Source: Chamaea fasciata
Lineage: Eukaryota > Chordata > Aves > Passeriformes > Sylviidae
Assembly: GCA_029207755.1 (NCBI GenBank)
Contig: JARCOQ010000016.1
Location: forward strand, 10,340,501-10,404,500
Direction of reading: 5' to 3'
Length of the DNA stretch: 64,000 nucleotides
Below are positions 48,426-59,736 of this stretch, one piece after another. The position numbers and the translations under genes were made by a program. Within the stretch, counting starts at the first letter, position 1; each line of letters starts with the position of its first letter. The notes below the pieces were generated by a model. It saw only the letters and a list, made by a program, of their open reading frames with translations, had not been told where the DNA came from and searched no databases.

Positions 48426-50522
48426 CAGGGCTGTGGGGCTGTGCTGTGGCTGTTCTCGGGTGAAGGTGGCTGGAATGGGGAGGAGGCAGCAAAATCTGCA
48501 ATTGCTCTCAGTCCTTCTCTTCCAGAGCATTCAGGGGGGAATACAATTCCTGACATTTCACATGCCAGGGAGCCACGGGGCTGCAGGGAGCTGCCTCTGG
48601 CTGGGCAGCTGGCCTGGGGGAATGGGCAATGCCAGAGGAACCACAGGATGCCACCCAGCACAACATGCAGGGGTGGATTACACTTAAATTGCAGAGACCC
48701 ATCTGTTCTCACTGAACTTCTGAAAAGTGGATCCACAAAGTTGTTCCTGTAACTCATTTCATTTTCTTTTACAAGAGCAGAGTCTGTGCTGTGCTGGCTG
48801 TGGTCCCACACCCAGGGCACAGCACCCAAAGGGGCACAGGAGGGCTGGACCCCATCCCAGTGATATCCCAATAAGAGCTGCCAGTCTGCAGGGTGGAGAC
48901 ACAACACAGGCTTTGTAGCTTAGCCACAGGATGAAAATATTATATTTCATATGTATGAAAATATTCATGGAAAACCTTTTTTTCCGACAGAAGCCTCCTC
49001 AACTTGCCTGGCATATTTTCTCAGCGTCAGGGCTCCCTTGCAGCCTGACCTGTGTCCTCACTGTGCCAGCAGCAGGGCCTGGGCAGTGTGTGCTCCCCAG
49101 CACAGCATTCCCAAAGCCTGGCAGACATGGTGCTGTCTGCAGGGCTCAGCTCTGCCGGGTTCCCACAGGGAGAGGATCCTGTGCCTTGTCCCTGCCCTCA
49201 GAGCTGCTCCTGCCTGCCGTGGAGCTGAACCCTCTCTGTCTTTTGTCTCCATAAAGGTCAGAGAAGAGCCGTCCCTCTTTAAGTGCCAAGAGGAGGTCTC
49301 CCACCCTCCGGTGCCAGAAGACTGGGAACAGTAAGGCAGCTGCTCACTCTCCCAAAGGTTGCTCTGTGGTTGCATGTACACTGGGTTTGCTCTGGCCTTT
49401 TTTCCCCTCCTTGTCATGAATGTGATTTTGATGGTTTGTGTCCTCCACACCACCCAGGCCTGGCAGTCACACAAACCACTGTGCTGGTGGTGGGAAATGC
49501 CCTTTCCTCCCACTGATGCTCACAGACTTGAGCTGCAATTTCTCCATCACCAAGTTATCCCTGTGGCAGGAAGAGCAGAACACGGGGTGAGGGGCAGTCC
49601 TGGCTTCCCCGGGCATCAGAACCCCTCTGAGTGCCTCCAGCAGTCCTTTGGGCTGTTAGAAGCTCCAGTCACAGTCATAAACCCCTCAGAAAAGGAGCTA
49701 TCACTGCAGAGCCCGGGAGCTGTCTGGGATTGATGTGCCCTGGGCAGCAGGAGCTCCCTGTGCCGAGCTGGGGAAGCATCGCACACACCGTGACCGCTGA
49801 AATTCCAATTTCACACCGCTTTGAACTTGCTCTCTCTCAGGCTGGGGAGATGAAAAATGTCTTCATTAAGGAAAGTCCTGGGCCCCTGATTGGGAGCTAA
49901 ATGTTGCTTTACTGTGTGCAGGGAGGGCAGGGAGGGAGCCACGGTGGTCCCTGGGCTCCCCTGGGAGTCTGGCAAGGCACAGCACCTCCCAAAAAGGGAT
50001 TGCCTCTTGGCTTTCCTGCTGCTGTGACCATCCAGAGAAGGCTGGTGGCACTCACTCTGGCCAGTGAGGTGGTGTGTTGACCTCACCATTTCCCCACATT
50101 TCCACGGTTGTGGGGTGAGGTGACCCTGCTCCACAGCCCACATGCTGGGCCCATGCTGTAAAACACTGGGATTTTGGGAAGGGCACAGGAGTGTACCCCG
50201 CAGCCAGGACTCAGGTGTGTACCCATCACCCACGTGATGCTGCAGGTGTTCCCTTCTGTCAGGGCTCTGCTCCTCATTCCTGAGCCCGTGTCAGTCCCAG
50301 TACAGCACTTCCTCCCGTTCCCCTGTCCCAGCACTGCTCTGCAGCGAGGCCCCCTGGGCCAAGATCACCCTTTGCTGCAGGGACAGCAGAGAACATCCCA
50401 GAGCGTTGGCTTTTCTCCTTATCCCCTGGGCACAAGCCTTGGTCATGGTGCCAGGCTCACCCCGGCTGCTGAGGCCGTGGTTGGTCCTGCAATCTCCTGA
50501 GTGACGGTGGGTACAGGACACT
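48426..50522. other. Intergenic, with one exon-like stretch
   Basis: Mostly unique sequence. At 49259-49334 an open frame reads VREEPSLFKCQEEVSHPPV then PEDWEQ and stop, directly after a pyrimidine-rich TTTTGTCTCCATAAAG acceptor-like site. It could be a terminal exon of an undescribed transcript, but its phase does not match the 46683 candidate. No other support. Confidence 0.35.
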
Positions 50523-50662
50523 GGTGTCCCCACACCTGTGCCCTGCCGGTGTCCCCACACCTGTGCTGTGTCTTGGTGTCCCCACACCTGTGCCCTGCCG
50601 GTGTCCCCACACCTGTGCTGTGTCTTGGTGTCCCCACACCTGTGCCCTGCCGGTGTCCCCAC
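50523..50662. repeat. 52-bp higher-order minisatellite
   Basis: About 2.7 copies of a 52-bp unit, itself built of two related halves that both begin GGTGTCCCCACACCTGTG (25 and 27 bp). Copies are nearly identical, implying recent expansion and likely length polymorphism. Confidence 0.95.
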
Positions 50663-50904
50663 CCTCCGCACTCCAGCGCCGCCGTGTCCGTGCCCATCCC
50701 ACCGGAGCCGCCCCAGGGCCCTGCTGTGTCTGCCCTTCCCGTGCCCCTGCTTCCCCAAACGCTCGGGTATTCCCTCCCTAATGCTCTTTCCCTGTCGCGT
50801 TTGTGTCCTGACTGCAGGAATCGGGCACTAAACCCGGAGTTGAGTCAAGCCCGGAGCCTCCTCCCGGCTCATCCAGCCCCACAGTTTGCCCAGGGCTCTG
50901 TTAT
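50663..50904. other. Intergenic, GC-rich
   Basis: Nothing recognised. Confidence 0.4.
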
Positions 50905-51065
50905 TATCCCGCATCCCTGTAATTAGCTGCTTAGGCTGTGATTGCCCCATTGTCCGCTGGATGGGCTTAATCATTCTTTTCTCCTACAGTGGCAATTTTG
51001 TTCCAATTAATTATTTCAGTTTGAACAGCAATAGCTGGTTGAGTTTAGAGAGAAATTAAAAGGGT
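50905..51065. other. AT-rich candidate conserved element
   Basis: CTGTAATTAGCTGCTTAGG (TAATTA 50920-50925), GGGCTTAATCATTC, CAATTTTGTTCCAATTAATT, AACAGCAATAGCTGG and GAGAAATTAAAAGG form a continuous block. CCATTGT (SOX) and CCAAT words are also present. Very element-like. Confidence 0.38.
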
Positions 51066-52110
51066 AGGGAAGGATAATGAGGAATGAGCTAACTAGGGAG
51101 AGGTTGCAGACAGGGCTGCACGGGTCCCTGCTTCTCTTCCAGCCTCTTGCTTGCTCCCCAGAGAGCTTTATAGGGCTGGGAAATGCTCATGGGAGGGAGC
51201 TCAGAGATCTCTCACCCCGCCGGGCTGACCCAAACACTGCCCCAAAACACGTTCTGGCACAGCCAAGAGCAAACTGACATCAGCACGTGTCCCTCGCTAA
51301 CACGGTAGCACCCAGCAGCACAGGTGATGTTCTCAAGGTGATTCCAGATGAGATTGATCTGGATTTTTAAAATTTTAAAGGTAAATAAATTTAAGGTTAG
51401 CCAAGGTTTTGAAGGGAGTAGGAAAGAAAATTGACGCCTTTCAAGATCTACAAAAATGCTGCCTGTGAAATTCATGTATAATTCAATGAATTCCAGAGTA
51501 GTTTGAATATTTAAATTATGTATGGTCAAAGCAATAAAAAAAATCTGCATTTCCTCACTCTGAGCCCCCCCCAGGCAGAACTCTCCCCTGTTCCCCCTCC
51601 CCAAAAGGCAGCTCCTGCTATTGAGCCTCATTGCTCTGAAGAAATTGAGTTCGACTGGAAAAACACGGCCGAGAGCGGCTGCTGTTCCCTGCTGATCCAG
51701 GCGGCTGCGGGCTCAGGCAGCGGGTTGCCAGGGCGATGGATGGGTACTGCTGCCACAGCCCCGGGAGGGGCGATGGGCACCGGGACCGACCCCGCCTTGC
51801 CCGAGCCCACCGGAGCCCGGGGCAGCCGGGCCGAGCAGGGGGGACGGAGGAGCCGAGCTCCCAGCGCTGGCGCTGGGGGATGGAAAGGTCTCATCCTCTC
51901 CTCTTTCCTCTCTCAGGGTCTCCGGGGCTGCAGGAGGGCTGCTCTGGCCTCACTGCACCTTCCCCCAGGTGGGTCTTTGGTCCTTCAAACCCCCCGGGAT
52001 GTGCCCATCGCCTCTCAGCTCCAGGGCTGGGACGTGGCAGCTCCTGCTTCTGGCTGCAGCCAGAAAAAAAAGGAAAACCAACAAACTGCTCCCTCTCCCC
52101 CTCCCTCCAC
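51066..52110. other. Intergenic, AT block then GC-rich patch
   Basis: 51340-51545 is AT-rich and element-like (TGTATAATTCAATGAATTCC). 51650-51880 is GC-rich and includes GTTGCCAGGGCGAT, an RFX-like site, at about 51725. The open frames here are not recognised. Confidence 0.4.
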
Positions 52111-52225
52111 CTTCTCTCCAGATGCTGTAAATTTTCATTAGTATTCTGTAATTTAATGATCTGTTCCCAAGAGAAAATTAGTCTTCAATTTACCAAAACT
52201 TCCCTGTTAATTTAAGTGCAATAGT
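52110..52225. other. AT-rich candidate conserved element
   Basis: GCTGTAAATTTTCATTAG, TCTGTAATTTAATGATC, AAAATTAGTCTTCAATTTACC and CTGTTAATTTAAGTGC in 110 bp. Confidence 0.35.
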
Positions 52226-53848
52226 GGGGAGTTCTGCTCGTGCTGGAGCCGCGTCCTGAGCTCCCCCCTCCTGCCTGGGGAAGGGCAGGAGTGAGGGACA
52301 ATTCTAATAACACACTAAAATCCCTCGGAAATCTTCCATCCAGGACTGCAAACAGTTTCTGGGAGCAAGGAAAGCAATTTCCTCCTGAAACAAGAGTTTA
52401 CTTTGAACCCGGCAAACTCCAGCTCAGTTGGAGGTTTATGCAGAGAGACCGGGGGAGGCAGAATGTGCTGGGAATGTGCCGGGGCTGCCAGATGAGCCAC
52501 CCGTGCTAAACCAGGAGGCAGCTGCCACCAAACCCTCGGGGCTTTTAAACCATCAGTGGGCACCGGGCCCTGGAGCATCCTTGGCAGAGCTCCACCGTTC
52601 TGGGCAAAGCCTCCCCGGGGTTAGGGAGGAGCAGGGTGCCTCTGAGGCTGCTGCAGGTCCCCAGGTGCAGTGCCAGGGCTCCAGGCTCTCTGCCTGCCCG
52701 GTTGGGTCTGAGGGCATCCCTGTCCCAGCTGGTGCCAGGTGTCAGCCCCTCCTCAGCACACTTGGAGATGGATGTGCCGGCTCTGCTCGTTAGGAGCTCT
52801 GGCAAGGAGTAGGTGCTGGGAGTCTCCGTGCAGGGAAAGTGCTGCAAGAGGAGCTCATTAACTTGAAAAATTGGGTCCAGAGGGCTCATTTGTCGGAGAT
52901 CAGTTCACTGTTTTTTCTAGTAATGTGGAAAATGAGGGAGGGGGACCTGAGCCTCTCCTCAGTGACTGGCTCTGTGATTTACCCCTTTCTCATTGATGCC
53001 CTCTCCTTCAAATAGCCTTTAATACTATTTGTTTTCCATGGGCCTTAAGCCTACCCATGTGGAACAGAGGAAACCCTTCACTCCCACGATACTGCCCCTG
53101 TGGGACAGAGCAGACAGTGGGACAGGTTTGTCCAGCCTGGCTCTGCAGCGTTGTTTTCAGTGGCCCCTGCTCAGGCCCAGGTGGTCCCCAGCACACACTG
53201 CCATGTATTTGTGTCAGCTCCTGGTCTCCTGCAGCAGCAGGGTCGTGTTCCCCGTTGCCTCCCTGGTGCTGGTGGGTGGCTGCTGGGCAGACTCTGCTCC
53301 AAAGGGTCAGCAGGGGCTGGTCCTGACTCTGGCACAGCCACCAACACAAGGAGCTGCTAGATGCTGCTGTGTGGAGAGGCCCTAATGTCAGCTGAACCTT
53401 TATTGGGTGATTTCCCTTGGTTTTCTGGGCAGATTTAGGGCAGAGGTGGCTGAAGGACACCTGTGCACAGGTTTCTTGCCCCGGTGGGGCTGCACTCCCA
53501 CCATGCTGGCAGCCCCCCAGCCACACCCAGTGCTGGCAGCAACCTCCCCCTTTGCTAATGCACTGCAAATAAAGGCAGAGCTGAAAGATCACAGCAAGGA
53601 CTGGAGGGGAAAGCCTGGAGTCATCCCCTGGCCCGTCCTGAGTTCTCTCCATGGATGTGGGAGGAGGCCACACTTTGAGCTCCCTGGAGCTGATGGAGTT
53701 TGGCCATGGGGCTGCTGAGCCCCTGCCAGCACTGCTGCACCCACTAAAGGAGACCCCAGCACCCCTCCAGCCCCCACTGCACCTCTGCTGCTCCCCCCAG
53801 CCAGCCCTGCCCCAGACCTGGTTAAATTAGAAGGGAAATCTATTTCCT
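52226..53848. other. Intergenic, no gene seen
   Basis: Mixed GC-rich unique sequence. Overlapping frames on both strands have no recognisable product. Confidence 0.4.
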
Positions 53849-54080
53849 GTTTAAAAAAAAAAAAAAGAAAGAAAACAGGGGAGCAAATTCAGTGTTAAAT
53901 ATAGATATATGATATGTAAATGAATCTGACAACTGAGTGAATAAAAAATGAAGGTTTAAATTATTGAAGGGTGGGAGGAGATGGCGCATGCAAATAGCAT
54001 TAATGTGGAAAGAGGCAGTGCTCAGAACAGGGAAAGGAGGTTTTGAAATGTAATTATTTCTTTTAAGAAAAGGGCTACAC
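53849..54080. other. AT-rich candidate element with octamer
   Basis: After an A13-type run (53854-53866) lie TAAATATAGATATATGATATG, GGTTTAAATTATTG and a perfect POU octamer ATGCAAAT (53988-53995) followed by AGCATTAATG. Element-like composition only. Confidence 0.33.
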
Positions 54081-55355
54081 ATAAAATAAAAGCCAACAGA
54101 GCTGGTGCATGTTTGTCTCAAAGCCTTTTCTCTCCTTCCTGTCCCTTTATCCTCCTGGCCTTTTTTTCCCCCCTGCAAAGCAAAGAGAGAAATCAAAGGC
54201 TACTGAGGGTTTTTTTAGCTTTCATTAAAATAAGATAAATTAAGTTTTAGTTGCTCACCAGAACAAGTGAGACCCAGGGATGGCCGATCACAGGCTGCTG
54301 CTGAGAGGGCAGGAGCAGGTGTTTGGTAATTGGTTTGGTGGGGACAGGGCTCTGTGTGTGTCAGAGCCAGAGCAGTCACAGCCACCCCCTGGAATGGGTG
54401 GGGATCTCCAGCACTTTGCAGGGGATGCATGGGCTTAACTTTCATATAAAAACACCCACCTGAGGATGTCAGCCTGCCAGGAGGATTTCAGTACAGCTCT
54501 GCTGTGCAGACACTTGGCTGGGTTTTGTTCCTGTTCATCCCTGTGCTGCAGAGCCTGTGGGGCAGGATCAGACAGAGCGTGGGGCTGGTTGTGGGAGCTT
54601 AGCAATTCAGTATTGGAAATAGGAAACCCACTGGTCATTTTTACCAGTGGTAAAGCTGGTAAAAATTTTACCTGGTGGTCAATCTGCAAGTGCAGGAATT
54701 GTCCCCATCACCTTCCTCACAGCTGTATTTCTGCCTCCTTGACCCTCTGCAGAACTGATGGGGCAGGTCATGGGTTCCCTTTCCCTAATTCAGAAGGTGA
54801 TGGCTTGGGACGAGTTGTTAAAGCCAGAGATCAAAAAGTCATTTGTTAGAGAAGTGCCTCCCTGGGGATTCTTATCCTTGGTGCATAATTTGTCGTGTGC
54901 TGACAGTGAGCTCTGTTGTGTCTAATCTGTCTTCCTGGCTGTTTACACAGCCCTCACTGTGGTGGCACCTGAGTGTCTCCCATGGCTTAAAAAATGATGG
55001 TTTTCTTCCCACTCCCTCTCGTGCTCTGCAGAGCCACAAGGGATTTATGGAGAGCATATGGAGCAGATTTTCCTGTTCCCTTCCAAGTTACCAGTGGTGG
55101 AGGGTCCTCCCTGAGGGTCTGCACAGGGTGTGGGGACCTGGTACACTGCTGTCACGTGCTCTGGTGGTGGCTGCTGTCATGGAGCTGTCTGTGAGCTCAG
55201 GGTGGCCCTGGCGTGCCCCACATCACATCAGACTACCCTGGCATTAGCTCCTGCCTGGTGTGGGCCATGGGCAGGCAGAAGGTGAGGGCAAAGTGGTGTT
55301 CCAACCCACAGTGGGGACCCCAGGGGTTCCCTGCCTGGCTGGTGCCTCAGCCTAC
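54081..55355. other. Intergenic, no gene seen
   Basis: Unique sequence with a small internal repetition of CTGGT/TTTTACCAGTGG words at about 54640-54675. No gene recognised. Confidence 0.4.
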
Positions 55356-55422
55356 ATCCTGGCAGGACACAGAGCTATCCTGGCAGGACACAAGATCATC
55401 CTGGCAGGACACAGGGCCATCC
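55356..55422. repeat. 21-bp tandem repeat
   Basis: Three imperfect copies of ATCCTGGCAGGACACAGAGCT. Confidence 0.85.
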
Positions 55423-58400
55423 AGGCCCACTCTCCAGCCATTGGGACAGGACCCAGGAGCAGTTCCTGCTCTCTGAGTGACAAATGACCCTGCACCACTA
55501 TCAGGCACACAAATCGTGTTTGTCACCACCAGCCTTTCATGGCATAATTCTGCACATCCTGCTGCAGGTGATCTGAAATCTCTGGGATCTCTGTTTGCTG
55601 TGTCTGTGCCATTGCCCAGGCCGGCTGAGGGGTTTGTGCCCCCCGCATGAACTCATTAAAGCAGTATTTCCCCCTCCTAGACAGCTTTTGCATCAATGAA
55701 ATGAAGGGGAAGGATAATTCCTCCGTGGATCCCCCCTCATTTTCACTGTCTGCTTGACAGATGCCATTCCTGCCCCTAGTCAGGCCAGGTCCCGGGGCTG
55801 GGGTGGCACAGAGCCAGCCCCTGCTCCAGCCTCTCTGCAGGGTTTACTGGCTCCCGCAGTGCCTCTGTCTCTCAGCTCCACGGCTGCCATGGTTCCCGTG
55901 GCTCCGGTGGCTCCCAGTCCATCCCAGTGCGGGTCCTTTCCTCCCCGGTTTGTCTCCATGGCGACGCGCTCTCCCTGCCGCAGAGCATCCTTGGCTCGCC
56001 ACTTCCAGCGCTGCATTTGTACTCCCAGCCTTTGTCTCCCGCCTGGCGCTGGCAGCCGGCCAGGCCAGGCATCCATTTCAAAGCAGCCTTTGTTTTATCG
56101 GTGCAGTAGCTGCTCAGAAATCCGTGGGATTCAATCAGGGCGAGAACACTGTGTTTCCCCGCTCTGCTCCTTCCCCCAGCCGGGCTGGTGTGAGCACATC
56201 GCCTGGCAGAGGGCAGCAGGACGGGGCCGTGCCAGCGGCCACACGTCGGCCGGGCAGCAGCAGCAAGTGGGGGCAGGCGTTTCCCTGCTCTCCCCCTCCC
56301 CAGGCACAGCTGACATTTTCTTGCACGGTCAGATGTGCCATTTTCAGCACAGCCCTGTCCTCCAGGCTTAGGGGCAGCCAGATCTGCTGAATTGAGACAG
56401 CAGTTGAGATTGCAGCCCCTGGCAGAGGAAAAAAGTGCTTGGGATGAACTCGAAGGCCAAAGCTGGGATTGTGCTTGAGCTCACTGCCTGTTCCCCTCTG
56501 TGACTGCCACCTCTGCCAGAGGCAGGGCAGAGCCAGCTTGCTAGGCAGTGCAATCCATTAATTGCAATATCCATCCTTGCTTCCAGGGAGTTCAAGGCTT
56601 CAAAGAAGGGATGACGTTACACATCTGCTCAAGTGTGCAAAGGCAAAAGTACGTGTGTGCATCCACAGGTGTATTATTGAAGGTTTATGGGAACTCCTGT
56701 TTCCAGGCACCTTCCCCAGGGTGCAGGGAGGCAGCCAGGAGGGGACACAAAAAGGGGCTGTGAAGTGTCATTGCTGAGCTCCTGGTGCTCCCCAGGGCGT
56801 CCCTGCACCCCTCAGAGCATGGAGTGAGGCAGGAGGGAAAGGAGAGGATAACAGGTGAACACTGAATACTTTGTTAAGGACAGAAGCAGCAGCTGTGTGT
56901 CAGCCTTGCCCAGAAAAAAAATGTCTCCAGGAGAACCTGTCCTCTGAAACAGACATCTGGGAAGGCAGCAGGGGCTGGGCAGCCAGTTCTGGGGCAGCAG
57001 CTGAGGGGAGGTGATCCAGCAGTTTGTCCTGCCCTGCTGCTGGGGGGAGCTGCTGGGACTGGAACTCCAACTCCAGCCTTGGGCCACATCACTCACAGCC
57101 TGGCAGTGCCAAGCAGGGCTGCAGCTGGAGGGGGCACAAGGAGCTGATCTCGAGGGCCTCACTGGAAGGGCCTTTCATGGTGCTGAACCTCAGACAGTCT
57201 CCTAAGGGACTCACTGCATCGTTACGGGGAGATGGAACCACCTCAGCACTGCAGCGCCTGCAGCTGGGGGCACTGGGAGAACTGGGAGCACAGGGAGTGC
57301 TGAGTCCACTGGGAGGATCAGGTGCGCAGGAGTTCAGCTCCCACAGAAAGAGCACGGCAGGTGCCAGCTGTGCTTAGGCACAACAGCAGCCAGAAGAACC
57401 ACCCTGGCAGCACTGACATGACTTTGCATGAGGACACTTCCCCACCTGGAGACAGTCCCAGGAGGTAAAAACTGCCAGAGCTCTTGCTGTGGTCTGTGGT
57501 GCTGCTCAATAAAGTGTGTCCTGGCCCCATTTTATTCTCCATAATTAGGAAACTCGGCAGACAAATCACTCTCTGAAGCCTAAACCGGAGCATAGTGCTG
57601 GCACAAAAAGAGCTGGTCTGCGGCAGAGCAGGAGTTGTTTGTGCCATTTCAGTGAGAAATACAAAGGAAACAGGTGAAACCCGTTAATCTGCAAAAGGGC
57701 AGGTGTGAGTGAGGTGATCGATGAGCATTGATCAGGAAGGGCTCGGTGCTGTTGGACACGATCCAGGACAGCACACAGGAGCACAGGGTGTGCAGCCCCG
57801 GGGCAGGTGAGGGCTGCCCGGCTGCAGTCCCTGCCCCAGCCCCCCGAACTGGCCCCAGGAGCTGCCGGTCCCCTCCCGGGGCTCTGGAGTTTTCTCTGGA
57901 GAAGCGGCTCACGTCTCTCTCACCAGTTCACCATTCCGGGTTAATCCCGGGGGGCCGGATTTGTCCTCTGCCGTGGGTGTATCTGGGCTGAAGGTGGGGG
58001 AAGCTGTTTCCTCTGTGACCGTCAGCGTTTGCATGAGGCCATTGCAATAACTGAGACTGGAGGGCAGGAACAGGAGGGGAAGCACCCTGCATACACCATC
58101 TGTATCTTCTTGCTTGTGGTTTCTAGCTCTGTGGGCTCTCCAAAAAATGCCTCACTACTTTTTGAAATTGTATTTTTGGTTAGCAAAAACCTAGAAACAA
58201 GCTAGAAAGAGCCGTGGCCGCGGAAGGGAGTCCAGCATGTGCAGAGCCAGCTGACACTGTGTGGGCAAATCGGCTGAGCCACCCACAGGGCAGGTGATGC
58301 CCAGAGTGGCTGGACCCACTGCTGTGGCAGCATCTTGGGGTAACCTGTGGAGCTGGGGGTCCCCCACCAGCCCCTGTGAGGGATTTGGACTGGGCCATAT

Positions 58401-59676
58401 TCACTGACCCCTGAGCAGTGAGGAGCATGGGATCTGGGGCGGGCTGCAGTAAATCCCAGCACTGTGATTCCCTTTGGAAGTGCAATGCAGCTCTGGTAAA
58501 TAAATCAAGATTGGATCTTGTCAGTCTCTTGTACTGCACCACTTCCAAGCGCAGGGACGCGAGGCTGCCGTAATTGGCTGGATGCAGAGCAAAATCCAGG
58601 CTCAGCGATTCCATTTTGCAGTTGGCAGCCTTCCCAAACGCAGATCAGGGAATGCGAGTTGGACTGGCTTTAAAACACAGGGAAATCCTTTATCTTTGAT
58701 AATTTTTTTGCTGATTTAAAGGGTAGGATTAAATCCTCATTTAATAACCCCAAGTGCCCGCTCTGCCCTGCTCTGAGAGCGCTGCCAAGGCGCTGGGGCC
58801 CGGAGGAAAGGCAGGGAATGTTCTCCCCGGCACAGATCCCATGGCCGTTCGCCACTGCTGCTGCAGCCCGAGAAACGAAACTGGCTGTGTAACCCCCGGC
58901 CCCAGCACGGGGTGGTGTTCGCTGCTTTCCAGGTCTGTTTCCAGCTGCTTTCAGGGCTGATTGGAAGGCAAGCCCAACATTTTCTGCTACCAACTTCCAG
59001 TTATGTCATTTGTGGGTTTTTCGCCTAATTAAGGATCCTCAGAGCCCCAAACGTCGCTGTCTAACACACAGCCCAGCTGACTGCACTGACAGGCTCTGGG
59101 GCAGGGATTGTTTTATCAGTAAGTGCTGCCTGTTCAGTGCCTTTATACTGCTGCCTCTTACTGTCACCTGGGCTATTTTTAAATCCTTAAATAAAGTGTC
59201 TACAATGAAAAAGAAAGGAGCCTCCTTGCAGAGGAACACAGAGCCACCACATTGACAAGGAGACTGTTTTCTCTTGTCTGTCAAATCAGCTCATTTAGAT
59301 TATTTAAGTCAAGAGCAATTTTGCAAACAATCTGTTTTGCCGGTGACAGCGGCTCTGCTCCATGTAACGATTCTGAATGGAGCAAGTGGCCGTGAGTTAT
59401 TGACAGCAAATTCTCCACGTCCCCAGGCCCCAGCTTCTCCCCAGACAGCCCCAGCTCTGCTTTCCCCAGACGTGAAGCAGAAAGTATTTTCTAACATGTC
59501 GGCTTCCTTTGCCTTGAGAGCAAACTGCAGCTGAAGGGGAAGGGCGGAGGGGATGGGAACACTGAAATGGCGCCAGCTCCTCTTTAACTGTTTTCTCTGC
59601 CTCCTGCAGTTTATTCTCTTGCTCTGATGATATCAAAATCCTAATTAAAAAGTGAATGGGGATGTGACGATGGAAG

Positions 59677-59679
<3 letters not shown>
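55423..59679. other. Intergenic, no gene seen
   Basis: About 4.2 kb of mixed unique sequence. Points noted: an RFX X-box-like GTCTCCATGGCGAC at 55952-55965 in a CpG-richer patch, a CATTAATTGCAATATCC block at about 56556, GC-rich 57790-57960, and AT-rich 58670-58750 and 59130-59300. No exon structure or RNA gene recognised. Confidence 0.4.
55952..55965. promoter_or_regulatory. RFX X-box-like site
   Basis: GTCTCCATGGCGAC matches the RFX consensus at most positions and sits in a locally CpG-rich stretch. Function unknown. Confidence 0.4.
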
Positions 59680-59733
<54 letters not shown>

Positions 59734-59736
59734 GTG
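59680..59736. repeat. (GT)n microsatellite
   Basis: About 28 GT units with one TT interruption near 59713. The long near-pure run is likely polymorphic. Confidence 0.97.
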
